The translations under genes were made by a program, and so were the position numbers. The notes beneath the pieces were generated by a model that saw only the letters and a program-made list of their open reading frames with translations, had not been told where the DNA came from and did no database searches. From Acidimicrobiaceae bacterium (GTDB taxonomy: Bacteria > Actinomycetota > Acidimicrobiia > Acidimicrobiales > Ilumatobacteraceae), in NCBI GenBank assembly GCA_020637235.1, contig JACJWG010000013.1, positions 62,001-126,000 on the forward strand: DNA of 64,000 nt, in the 5' to 3' direction. Positions 18,696 through 29,023 of the stretch are shown piece after piece (position 1 is the stretch's first letter; every line of letters starts with the position of its first letter).

Positions 18696-19056
18696 ATGAT
18701 GAGCACCTCGGACGAGGGGAACGCTGGTTGCACCTCGGTGGACTCTCGGCGGCGGACCGGGCGACCGCGCGCAGTCGCGCCGAAGCCGGCACGGGCAGCC
18801 GCCTGATGCCGACGACCCGACGATCCGTGGGGTCGCTCGATCCTCGACCTCACGCCGCTGACCGACGCGCAGCGCGATCACCTCCGTCTCGGTGCACCGA
18901 GCCTGCTCGAGGAACTCGACGCCGTCGACGGCGCGGTGTGTGGACACCTCGGCGGGCGTCGCTGCGGCCGAGGTGTCCGCCGAACTCGCCACGGCGTTCC
19001 AGGCGATCGACGAGGTCGACGAGGTCGATCCCGCCGATTTGAGCCCTGACGCCTGA
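18696..19056 (+). pseudogene. Small hypothetical protein, frameshifted
   Basis: An ATG at 18696 (or 18699) follows a strong GGGGAGG ribosome-binding site. Joining frames gives about 115 residues: MMSTSDEGNAG, then LHLGGLSAADRATARSRAEA, then ARSILDLTPLTDAQRDHLRL, then LLEELDAVDGAV, ending VDEVDPADLSPDA at 19056. It is acidic and helical with no signal peptide and no recognised family. Its stop abuts the stop of the convergent dynamin-like gene (TGATCA). It may be co-transcribed with the LuxR regulator. Confidence 0.4.
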
Positions 19057-20556
19057 TCAGGCGGTGACGTAGCGGTGCTGACAGTACCAGCGGGTCATCG
19101 CTGTCGGCCACGGTGACCACGGCGGTGGAGGTCGAGCGGATCCGCCGGCGATCGCCACTGTTCCGATGCCGGCGATCGCCCTGGCGCGCCGGCTCGCAGT
19201 GTCGCCAGTCGTCCGGCCGATGGCCATCGCTGCCGGCGACGCCGCCGGTGCCCTTCTTCGAGCAGCTGCACCACCTCGTCGCGCTCCGGACGGGGGCAGG
19301 TGGCCGCGCCTGCACATCACGAGGTGCCGCAGTGAGGCGGGCGAACTCGACTGCCGTCGTCTCTGAGCCGGTCGAGCTCGGCGCAGGCGTCCGCCGGCGT
19401 GGGCGTCGGTCGTCGTCAGTACCGCAGCCAGATCGCGGAGCGCGGGCATCGCCGAGCGGGCCTGGCATCAGACGCGCCCGGTCCGAATTGCTGCTCGATC
19501 CGGCGGCGGACGGCGTCGATACCCAGAGCGGTCGGCCAGCGAGCGTGCCAGATCGCCCGCCCGAGCGGCTCGGGTCGGGGATGAGGTCGGCCACCGCCCA
19601 GCGGGCGCCGAACAGCCTGAGCCGGTCAGAGCAGGTCGCGGCGAGGATGTTCGACGGTGATCTCGGTGTGCGCGATGTCGCAGAAGTCGTCGGCCGACAA
19701 CAGCACGAGCGCACGCGCGCCGCACGGGCAGGCGGGCGATCGAGCGGAGCGCAGCACCTTCGTCCGGCACGTGAGCGACATCGCGGTCTCGGCGAGCAAC
19801 CCGGCGACGGGCAACACGTCCGACACCAGCGTCGACACCTCCGATCGGTCTCGGTAGCGGCGGCGATCGTGGCCGCCGACTCCATCGCGCCGAGCCGCCC
19901 GGCGCCCACCTCGTCGGCCTGTGACAGCAGGGCGATCGCGTGAACGGGCGACGCACCGGCCACCGAGCGATCCATGAAGGCGGCGAGGAACTCGCCGTCC
20001 GTTCGATGCAGATGCCGCATCAGGTAGATCACCGCGTCCGCACCCGACACCTGCTCGTGGTGGTGGGCCATGAAGTCGAGCGTGCGCCGCGACGTCGGCC
20101 TGTCGAGTGATGCCGGCGCCCGGGGTGTCGACGAGGGTGAGCCTCGGCGCAGCGTGGAGCCGGCCAGCTGCCACGTCGAGCTGCGCGATGTCGTCGGGCG
20201 TGAGGGCGCGCCGAGATCCACCTGAGCGCACCGTCGGCGCGATGGAACGTGCAGCGGCTCGCGCGTCCTGTCGTGTCGGATCGCGGTGACCTCGTAGCCG
20301 GCGGCGTGCCGGTACACCGTGACGATGCGGGTGCACTCGCCGGCGTCGGTGGTGGCGAGGCGCTCGCCGACCAGTGCGTTCAGCAACGTCGACTTGCCGG
20401 CTTTCACGGGCGGCGAGCGATCGCCACGCGCAATGGGCTGTCGAAGCGGGCCTGATCGCGCCGGCCCGATCGACGGGACGGTCCCGGCCGACAGCCGTCG
20501 CCAGCGCCGTGCAGCTCGGCCACCGCAGATGACGTCGGGGTCGGGGTCGAGCTTTA
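19057..20556 (-). pseudogene. Second dynamin-like GTPase (IniC/DynB-like), many frameshifts
   Basis: Minus-strand pieces rebuild a GTPase: P-loop GRVKAGKSTLLNALVG (near 20390), LVDTPGAG as the G3 motif, then HHHEQVSGADAVIYLMRHLH, AIALLSQADEVGAGRLG as the G4 region, and STLVSDVLPVAGLLAETA. This order matches bacterial dynamin-family proteins such as IniC. The end RWYCQHRYVTA gives a firm stop at 19057. The start is unclear; GTG 20523 or a site at the previous stop (~20556) are options. All GTPase motifs survive despite ~10 shifts, which favours sequencing error over decay. It follows the first dynamin-like gene directly. Confidence 0.65.
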
Positions 20557-22457
20557 TCGTTGGGTCGCCTCCGGCGAGAGGAGGTGGCGAGTGCATCCGC
20601 CAGTTGGGCGAGTCGTCGATCGACGTGTCGAGTTCCGTGCGCCTTGGCGGCTCGCGCCTGTCGGACGAGGCGCGGCGGGCCCTCGTCGGCCTGCTTGGCG
20701 GCGTCGGTCCAGGTGCGGTGCAGCTCGGTGACCAGCTCGCTGAACTCGTCGCGGAGCGACCGTTGCGGATCGAGCGCAGCAGGTTGCCGAGCTCGTTGCC
20801 GACGGCGAACTGCGTCGTCGACGAACTGACGCATCTGCGAGCGCGCGCCTGCCGGCGAGCCTGCAGACGCCGTTTGCGTTCCTCGAACAGCTGCATCCGC
20901 CGAACACGGCTCCCTACCGAGAGCAGCACCGGGTTGACATCATGAACACGGCTGCGGCGTGCGGCAGGAAGGTGCCGCCGGAGGCCGAGCATCGCGATCC
21001 CGCCCTGTGCGCCGCGCAGCCCGGTGAGGCCTGTTTCACGGCCTTGCCCGCCGTCGAGCCAGGTTCGAGCTCGCGGCTGCGCCACCACGACATCACGCCC
21101 GTCGAGGGGCGGCGCCGTCGCGACCGACCGAAGGTGGGCAGCACCGAGCTCGTCGAACGCGATCAGATCGGCGAGTTCGTCGCGGATCTGGCGGCGGCCG
21201 TGTTCGGCTCCACGGCGAACGTGCCTTCGCGACAGCGTCGGCCACCTCGGACTGCAGACGGGTGGAACAGCTCGTCCCACTCCTCGGCCGTCCGCAGCGT
21301 CTCGATCGCCTCCTCCATCGAGCGCCCGATGTCGCGGAACGCGCCACGCATCCGGTGGGTGAGGTCGTTGTTCACGTCGGCGAGCCGGTCGCCGAGCAGG
21401 ACGTTCCACCGAGCGCCCTCGGTCCGCGGAGTTGCTCGAGCTTCGGTCGCAAGCGCGGCCGCGGCGTCGTCGGTGAGGCGTTCGAGCACGCTCGGGTCGT
21501 CGAGCAGAGACCGCTCGGCGTGCACGGTGGCACGCGCCACCTCGAGCGACACCGCCGCCTCGGCCAGGGCACGGTCGAGTGCCCCGGACTTCGCCGGTCG
21601 GACCACCGCCTCGAACAGCCGTCGGCGGAACCACGGCATGCCACTGCGTTCGAGCAGGGCATCGTCGCGCCGCGCGCGACGGTGGCGAGCACGCCTGACA
21701 CCGGCAGCAGCGGGAGGTCGAGTTCGAGGCGTGGAGGTGGGCGGCGTTCAGCCTGTGGATGCGACGCCACTGCGGGAAGAGGTCGGCCTTGGTCTCGACC
21801 ACGATCACGTGCAAGGCAGCGCTCGCGCGCTCGCCGGAGGAAATCGACCTCCGGTGCAATTGAGCTCGCTCGTGAGATCGGTGACGAACACCAGACCGTC
21901 GGCGAACGGGAGGAAGCCGAGCGTGGCAGCGGCGTGGCCGCCGGACATGCCGCCGCTTGCGCCTGGCGTGTCGACGATCGCCAGACCGTCGGCGAGCAGC
22001 TCTGCTCGGCACCCATCACGTCGACCCGTTCGATCTGCTGACTGGCGCGGTGCGGCCGATTCGGTGACGTAGGTCGCGACGTCGGCGACGTCGATCGAGA
22101 ACGTGGTGGGTTGGCCGTCCGAGATCGCCCGCACCACCGCTGCCGGCTCGCCGTGGCGCACCAGGGTGAGTGCCGCCGTGGCGATAAATCGTCGTCGACC
22201 GGGCACACGGCGTGCCCGATCGCGGCGTTCACGAACGAACTCTTGCCCTGCTTGAACTCGCCGACGACGCACACCACCGACGCCGGGCGAGCCACCCGGA
22301 CGCGCGCCGCTCGGATGCGGGCCGCGAGGTCGTCGCGTCGCAGATCGTCGAGGGCGTCGGCGAGCGCCACCAGCACCTGGTCGGCCCGTCGGGCGCGCTC
22401 GGCGGCAGGGTCGTCGTCGGTGGCTGCTGCTGGCTCCACGGTGGGCGCATCCGCCAT
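20554..22457 (-). pseudogene. First dynamin-like GTPase (IniA/DynA-like), many frameshifts
   Basis: ATG 22457 starts a long helix, then the P-loop GEFKQGKSSFVNAAIG (residues 66-81) in frame. After a shift near 22190 come FSIDVADVATYVTESA and IVDTPGASGGMSGGHAA (G3), FLPFADGLVFVTDLTSEL, IVVETKADLFPQWRR (G4) and LLPVSGVLA. A long helical stalk, the membrane-contact segment GAQGGIAMLG ... NPVLLSVG, and a coiled coil with EERKRRLQARRQ follow. The segment order matches mycobacterial IniA and other bacterial dynamin-like proteins that remodel membranes. The stop is TAA at 20554. About nine single-base shifts are needed. Confidence 0.7.
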
Positions 22458-22464
22458 CGTGCCG

Positions 22465-22983
22465 TCACCCGTCCTGGAAGCCGTCGAGATCGGCGTCGTC
22501 GAGGAAGCCGGCCGTGTCGCCGAGGTCGTCGCCGAGGTCGTCGCCGAGGTCGTCGTCGAATTCGTCGGCCTCGACGTCCGCGAGTGCCGCGTCGTCGAGG
22601 TCCGGCAGGGAGGCGCCGAGGTCGGCTGCGTCGATGCCCCCGTCGACCGATTCGCCCGCTCCGGACGTGTCCGCGTCGGAAGGGACAGCGTCGTGACCTC
22701 CCGTGTCGGTCGCCTCGGCACCGAGATCGGCGACCGACTCGAGCGCGGTGTCGAAGGTGTGACGCAGCTCGACGAACGGTGGTGGATGGACGCCGAAGGG
22801 GTCGGCGAGGTGGGCCGCCGGTGCGGCGTCCGACGGCGTCCACGTGCGGTCGTCGACGCCGAGCCAGTCCGCGAGACTCCCGTCGATGGCCCGATCGAGC
22901 GGCGTCGGGTCGTCGACGAACTCGCCGATGTCGGCGAGGGTGTCGTCGAGCCAGGCCCAGCTCGGCAGGGGACGGGTGGCCAT
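22465..22983 (-). CDS. Acidic protein, first gene of the dynamin-like operon
   Basis: This intact 172-residue protein has an N-terminal ~65-residue segment (MATRPLPSWAWLDDTLADIG, DPTPLDRAIDGSLADWLGVD) followed by a very acidic low-complexity tail with a repeated DDLG motif. No signal peptide or membrane segment is present. By position it is the counterpart of IniB ahead of IniA and IniC, but I see no convincing sequence similarity. ATG 22983 is leaderless: TACGCT (22990-22995) ends 6 nt upstream, 21 nt from the shared palindrome. The dynamin-like gene starts 7 bp downstream of its stop. Confidence 0.75.
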   Translation of the reverse strand: MATRPLPSWAWLDDTLADIGEFVDDPTPLDRAIDGSLADWLGVDDRTWTPSDAAPAAHLADPFGVHPPPFVELRHTFDTALESVADLGAEATDTGGHDAVPSDADTSGAGESVDGGIDAADLGASLPDLDDAALADVEADEFDDDLGDDLGDDLGDTAGFLDDADLDGFQDG

Positions 22984-22989
22984 GCGAGG

Positions 22990-23063
22990 AGCGTACGGAC
23001 GCGGCCCGACGCCCGACATCGGGAATCTTCCTGATGGTCGCCCTGGCACGGCCTCGGTACCGT
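22990..23063. promoter_or_regulatory. Bidirectional regulon promoter between the dynamin-like operon and the Hsp70 gene
   Basis: The central palindrome TCGGG-N6-CCTGA (23019-23034) is flanked CA and TG. Rightward, TG + 21 nt leads to TACCGT (23058-23063) for the Hsp70 gene. Leftward, TG + 21 nt on the other strand leads to TACGCT (22990-22995), then 6 nt to ATG 22983. Both sides keep the invariant spacing, so one bound dimer could switch on both units. Confidence 0.8.
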
Positions 23064-23111
23064 GCCGCGACGGCCCGCGACGTGCGTGGTCGCACCGGAG
23101 AAGGGGAGTGC

Positions 23112-25412
23112 ATGCAGTACGGACTCGGGGTCGACCTGGGCACGACGTCGACGGTGGCCGCGGTCCAGCGCACGGGACCCGAGGCCGCACGACTCGTGCA
23201 GCTCGGCTCGTCGTCGTACTCGGTGCCCTCCGTGGTGGCGATCGGCGCCGACGGTGGCCTGCTCGCCGGCGACGCCGCCGAGCGCCGTGCGCTGACGCAT
23301 CCGTCGTCGATCGTGCGCGAGTTCAAGCGTCGCTTCGGCGACCCCGCGCCGATCGTCGTGGACGGCCAGGTGTTCAGCCCCGACGCGCTGATGGCCGCGC
23401 AGCTCGAGCACGTGCTCGGCGCGGTCGAACGCAGCGAGGGCACTCGTCCGACCCGCCTCGTGCTCACGCACCCGGCGGCGTGGGGACCCTTCCGGCTCGA
23501 GGCGCTGCGCGCCCTCGCGGACGAGATGGGGATCGAGGACCCGTCGCTGGTGCCCGAACCGGTGGCTGCTGCGGTGGCCAACCGCGACCGGCTGCGCGAC
23601 GGTGCCCTCGTGGCCGTGTACGACCTCGGCGGCGGCACGTTCGATGCTGCGGTGGTGCGCTGTTCGGGCGACACCGACGCGTGGACGATCGAGGGGGTTC
23701 CCGAGGGGGTGGAGCGTCTCGGCGGCGCCGACATCGACCAGGCCGTGCTCGGCCACGTCGACGCCGTCCTCGGCGGGCAGGTGTTCACCGCCGACAGCGC
23801 CGACCCCGAGACACGAGCAGCGTTGCACCGGTTGCGGACGGCGTGTCGCCTGGCGAAGGAGCAGCTGAGCGAGGACACCGACGTCGAGATCCCGGTGGAG
23901 TTGCCCGGGGTGCAGACACGGGTGCGGCTCACGCGCTCCGAGTTGGAGACCATGATCCGGCCTCGACTCGCCGACTCGCTCGCCGTGCTCGACCGCGTGG
24001 TCGCCTCGGCGGGCGCGGCCTGGGACGAGATCGACGCGGTGCTGCTGGTGGGTGGCTCGTCGCGCATTCCCGCCGTCGGCCAGATGGTGCAGGAGCACTG
24101 CGGACGTCCGGTGGTGACCGCGACGAACCCGCAGCTGGCGGTCGCCCTCGGAGCCGCCCGCTTCGCGATGCCGGCTGTGCCAGCTGTGCCAGCTGTGCCA
24201 GCTGTGCCAGCTGTGCCGGCTGTGCCGGCGGCCACCGCGACGCCGCCACCACCGCTCGTGCCGGCGCCGGCCGCTGCGCCACCGTCACCGCCGTCGACGG
24301 CCGTCGCCGATGTGTCGGCGGCGTCCGGCACCGGACGTGGCAGCAGGCGCAACCTGATCGTCGGCGCGGGCGTCGCCGCCGTGGCACTCCTGATCGGGGC
24401 CGTGGTCGTGGTCGGTGGTCGCGGCGGTGACGACGACGAGGCCGGCGATCGTCCGGACGTCACGGCCGTTCCGGCAGACCCCACCGACGCCACCGTCGGT
24501 GCCGAGAGCGAGCCCACCACGAGCACCGCCGACACCGCCGACATCGCGGCGTCCGGTTCGACCGCCGAGGACGTGGGTGCCGACGACTCGGCGCTGGCAC
24601 CCTTGCGCGCCGTCGGTCTCGTGGCCGAGCCGTGTGGCGGCCCGCTCCCCGCCGGCACCGTGACCGGGCTGGCCGGGGACGGCATCGACGTGGTCGTCGC
24701 GATCGACGGGGGCGTGCAGGTGCTCGGCGACGATGCCGGCTGTGGCTTCGGTGGCGCCGACGTGCTCGTGCCGGCCGGCTCGGCCGCGAGACGTGGCGGC
24801 TGTCGCTGGGTCGTCGTCAGTGCCGGGCCTGCCGGCGCCGAGGTGCTCGTGCCGAGCGGTGCCACGGTCGCGCGTCTGTGATCAGCTGGGACCGGCCGCC
24901 GTGAACGGCGACCAGGTGGCACTCGTGGACGCCAGACGCCGCCTGCGCCGAACTCACTCACGGACGGCTGCGCCCAGGTGGAAGACGACGTGTACCCTGA
25001 CCTCGAGGTGGTCGTGGCGTCGTTCGTGTCGACCAACACCGTCAGATCGGGGCGGTGGCCGACAGCACTGCGCCGGTCAGCCGGTTCAACCGGCGACGTA
25101 CCGACTGACCACGCTGTTGCCCACGGGCGGCATCGATGCGCTGATCGGCCTGCGGCGACGGCGTCTGTGTCCTCGATTCGTCGGCCGGGCAGGTGCACGT
25201 CGTCGACACCGACGGCCTGGATCGTGGGCAGCGTCACCGTGGATGCGATCGCCCGGACCCGGCGACGCCGACCGCCGTTCCCCTCGCGGCGACGACCGAC
25301 GGATCCGAGGTTGCTGTCGTCGACGGGTCGAATTCCACCCAGCTCGTCCGCGTGGGCACTTCAGCGTGTGGTTGATGGCAGAGCCGAGCGCCCGATTCAG
25401 ACGATCGGCTAA
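23112..25412 (+). pseudogene. Hsp70-like ATPase with transmembrane anchor and extracellular C-terminus, frameshifted after ~24780
   Basis: The N-terminal ~350 residues form an Hsp70/actin-type ATPase: phosphate loops GVDLGTTSTVAAV and VAVYDLGGGTFDAAV, and the adenosine loop LLVGGSSRIPAV. The usual peptide-binding domain is absent. Instead come six VPA repeats (353-373), a Pro-rich linker, one membrane helix (415-437) and an exported-side region that looks like beta-propeller blades (VLGDDAGCGFGGADVLVPAG, later CVLDSSAGQV, TDGSEVAVVDGSNSTQLVRVG). The frame from ATG 23112 is intact for 590 codons to 24881, but the matching blades continue in other frames to ~25412. A GAAGGGGAG ribosome-binding site precedes the ATG. 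It may sense the envelope and act on the divergent dynamins. Confidence 0.75.
24174..24227 (+). repeat. Six 9-bp tandem repeats (GCTGTGCCA) in the Hsp70-like gene
   Basis: The repeats encode Val-Pro-Ala in frame within the linker between ATPase domain and membrane helix. Copy number could vary by slippage and change the linker length without breaking the frame. Confidence 0.85.
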
Positions 25413-26459
25413 CGCCCCGCTTGCCCTCGGCGGCGAGGCTCGGCGGTGACCGTGATCGCCCTACCTGGGGCCAGCCATGTGCGCGCCGGCGTTCACCTGT
25501 ACCTGCCCAGCCGGTTGGGACTGCGGCCGAGGCGAAGGCCGGTGCCCTGGTCGTCGTCCGCCTGCCGACCGGCGCTGGGGGCGACCGGTTGGGCGGCGAG
25601 CTGGTGGCGGAGGTGCGGATCGAGACGGTCTGCGTGCCGGCGACGGCGCGCCTCGCCGACATCGCTGGGCATAACCTCTGCTCGCTGGCGCCTCGCAATC
25701 GACCTGGTGCTTCGTGACGCAGAAGACCGCTGCTTCGACCGGTGCCGGCCCACCCGGTGCGGCGCTGCCTGGACTCGCTGACTCGGCGAGCGGGTCGCCC
25801 AGCTGCAGGTGGTGCTGTTCGTTCTCGCAGATGAGCCCTGGACGACCACGGGCGCGAGGTGGCCGATGCGTTCGTGATCACCGGTGTGTGCGCCGAATCC
25901 GACGCGTCCACCCTGGTGCCTCTGAGTACGTGCGACTCGCGCCGTCGATCCTGGTTCGGGACCGATGCGGCGATCCGGCCGTCGGCAGCGGTGACCGCAG
26001 CGCCCGAGTCGTCCGCCGCGCACTCGTGCGAATCCGCTCGACGCCGACCCGTTCACCACCGCCGCCTCATGATCTGCAGGTCGGCCGCGGTGGCTGCCAC
26101 CACGGCCGGTGTGACGTTGCTCGTCCGCATGCGGCGGCTCGTCATCGGGATCGATCGACGCAGCCGACCGGTCGAGCGATTCCTGCGGTCACCACTGCCG
26201 CCGGTGGTGCCGAACGCGACACCGTGGCTGCGGCTGAGGTCCTCGACGCAGCCGTCGAGGTCGACCTCCGTCGTTCGAGCCTTGCCACTGACCTCGACGG
26301 ATCTGGGCGGCCACCGGCGATCGCGCCGTGTGCAGCCCTGCCGAGCCGGCCGCAGCGCAGGTGCGTTTCGCCCGGGCTCCGACATCGGGTCGGGGCGCCT
26401 GACGTTGGCGGTCGACGACCTGGTGGTCGCGATGTTGTGGTAGACGCCCGCCGGCAGAT
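25413..26459 (+). other. Degenerate coding tract, product unknown
   Basis: No intact gene is seen in these ~1,050 bases. Plus-strand frames look coding in patches: ALVVVRLPTGAGGDRLGGEL then VAEVRIETVCVPATARLADI; LQVVLFVLADEPW; DAFVITGVCAESDASTLVPL; then LTLAVDDLVVAMLW. They switch frame often. The patches could be the C-terminus of the Hsp70-like protein or the N-terminus of the following repeat protein. The neighbouring genes carry the same kind of single-base shifts, so consensus errors may hide one or two real genes. No promoter palindrome or start site was found. Confidence 0.35.
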
Positions 26460-29000
26460 CCGCTGTCAGTGCCTCACGCCAGCGACGACGCCTGGGCCGG
26501 AGCGTTCGGCCCGACCCGCGCCAGGCGGGCGATGACGGACACGTCGATCGAGTTCATCGCGGTCGGGTTCGACGCGGCGGCTCTGGCACGGCTCGGGCCT
26601 CGACTCGTCCACGATCGACGTGGGATCGCCGAGGCGGTCGCCGGCCCGAGCGGCATGACGGTTCATCGGACGCCGCTCGTGCGGCGATCGACGAACTCGG
26701 CGACGCCCTCGGCGCCGGTGGCGACGTGACGACCGACGACGTGGTCGCCGTCGCCACCGTGGCGGCGACCAGCTCGGTGACCGTGCTCGCACCCGAGCCC
26801 TGCGCCGAGGGTTGCGATCGCTGCGCCGGTCGCAGACGGACGACGAGCTCACCGTGGAGCTGAGTGCCGACGCTGCCGGACGGCGTGGAACTGTGGGCCA
26901 CGTCCGACCGTGCGTGTAGCAACGGCGACACCACCTTCGATCTGATCGCCACCACCACTCGGCTGACCCACTGGCGTGCGGGCGCGCTGACGCCGCCGAC
27001 CGGCGCCACCGGCGAGACGCCGTTCTGCGCCGCACCGACACCACCGACGGGATCGCCACGGACGGCGCGGCTGGGCTTTGCCCGAGGCGCCACGGTCGAT
27101 GCCCGAGGCGGCCGAGTTGCCCGTGTCGGTGGTGGCCCGGGATGCCGACGGCGACGAGGCCGTCGCGTCGACGGTGATGGTGGTGCGCCGCCCCGTGGCG
27201 TGCGAGTCGGCAGCCCCCGGCTCGACCGGTGACGACGGCACGAACGATGCCGCCGACCCGTCGACCGACGGCGACGCCCGTGGTGACGCCGGTGGTGACG
27301 CCGGTGATGTGGCGGCGAGTGTGTCGGGGTTGGTGGCATCGGGGGAGATCTGGGCGACGGCGGAGGGTCGGTGTGCGTCGGGTGCGACGTCGGTGCGGGT
27401 GGAGGCGCGGACGACGGGGCCGGTGACGTCGGTCGAGGTGCGTGTGGTGCGTTCGGGCGGGTCGGTGGTGGACTCGGTGTCGTTGTCGGAGTCGTCGGCG
27501 GGTCGGTGGTCGGGGACGATCGGGCCGATCGCGGCGGTGTCGTCGATGCCGGAGTCGTCGTCGTTGACGGTGCAGTTCGGTGCTCGTGGTGGTGGCCGGA
27601 CGTTGAACGACGAGGCGTCGATCACGTTGCGTCGCCCGGGCTCGTGCGGCACCGACACCAGCGCGCCGACCACGCCCACCACGCCCGCCACCACGGCGGC
27701 ACCGTCGGACGCCGGTGGTGGTGCCGGTGATGTGGCGGCGAGTGTGTCGGGGTTGGTGGCGTCCGGGGAGATCTGGGCGACGGCGGAGGGTCGGTGTGCG
27801 TCGGGTGCGACGTCGGTGCGGGTGGAGGCGCGGACGACGGGGCCGGTGACGTCGGTCGAGGTGCGTGTGGTGGGTTCGGGCGGGTCGGTGGTGGACTCGG
27901 TGTCGTTGTCGGAGTCGTCGGCGGGTCGGTGGTCGGGGACGATCGGGCCGATCGCGGCGGTGTCGTCGATGCCGGAGTCGTCGTCGTTGACGGTGCAGTT
28001 CGGTGCTCGTGGTGGTGGCCGGACGTTGAACGACGAGGCGTCGATCACGTTGCGTCGCCCGGGCTCGTGCGGCACCGACACCACCGCCCCGACCGCCCCG
28101 ACCGCCCCGACCGCCCCGACGGCGACCACGGCACCACCGCCGGCCACCACGGCCGCCCCGCCGTCGTCGGCCGCACCCTCCACCCAGGCGCTCACGGTCA
28201 GCGGTTCGGTGTCGGGGAGTGAGCTGTGGGCCACGGCGAACGGGTTGTGCACCAACGGCGCGACGACCCTCACGCTCGATGCCCGCACCACCGGACCGGC
28301 GGCCGGCGTGCAGGTGCGGGCCGTGCTGCCGAACGGCACCACCGTCGCGACGATCACCCTGACCGACAACGGGGCCGGCCGCTGGCGCGGCACGCTCGGT
28401 CCGCTCGGTGCCCAGCAGGGCATGCCCGACAGCGGCAGCCTGTCGCTCCAGTTCGGCGCGCGAGCCGCCGGCGGCGCCACCGCGAGCGACACGCGGTCGG
28501 TCACGTTGCGCCGTCCCGGCACGTGCCCCACGCTGCCACCCGCCACCACCGTCCCGCCGGCCACCATCCCACCGCCGACCGCAGCACCGACGACGGCGGC
28601 GACGGTGCCGCACACCGTGGCCACCACCGCGCCGCCGCCCACGACCGCCGCCCCCGTGGCCGTCACGGTGACGGGCAACGTGAACGGTTCGCAGCTGTCG
28701 GCCACGGCGAACGGCGCGTGCCCCACCGTCGCCACCACCGTGAACGTCGGTGCCCGAACGACCGGCGCCGTGACCGAGGTGCACGTGCGGGTGCTGCTCG
28801 CGAACGGGTCGGTGGCCCAGACCATCGCCCTGACCACCACCGGCGACGGTCGGTGGAGCGGCACGATCGGGCCGATCGCCGGCCAGCAGGGCATGCCCGA
28901 CTCGAGCACGTTGACGGTGCAGTTCGGCGCCCGTGCCGGAGGCACCAACGTCACCGACACTCGATCGATCACCCTGCTGCGCCCGGCGCCCTGCGCCTGA
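26460..29000 (+). pseudogene. Cell-surface protein with ~110-residue Ig-like repeats, 5' part frameshifted
   Basis: From about 27230 to the TGA at 28998-29000 one clean frame encodes four related beta-sandwich-like domains of ~110 residues, each with ELWATA..C near its start, a central RTTGPV...V segment and a closing RRPG.C, so each has a conserved Cys pair. Thr/Pro/Ala-rich linkers separate them. A fifth, earlier copy (DGVELWATSDRACSNGDTTF, ~26880) is broken by shifts. The true start is unknown. Likely role: exported adhesin or stalk. No C-terminal membrane anchor is visible. The gene is convergent with the BTAD regulator. Confidence 0.6.
27286..28083 (+). repeat. Near-identical ~375-bp tandem duplication, offset 423 bp, in the surface protein gene
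   Basis: Bases ~27286-27660 recur at ~27709-28083 with only about four to eight differences, most of them in or near the edges. The other domain copies (28195-28525 and 28670-28990) are much more diverged. The duplicated copies also prefer TCG and GGG codons, unlike the other two. This indicates recent duplication or gene conversion. Confidence 0.85.
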
Positions 29001-29023
29001 ACCTCAGCACCCTCACGGCGGGA

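Noticed and set aside
18878..22012. A 1,044-codon minus-strand frame spanning both dynamin-like genes, suggesting one fused protein
   Set aside because: It switches between real and shadow sequence. A TAA at 20554 and a second P-loop show two separate genes.
26466..28784. Long antisense frames over the Ig-repeat gene with Arg/His-rich or VPPAR-like repeats
   Set aside because: They mirror the duplicated plus-strand repeats. The plus frame shows domain periodicity with conserved cysteines.
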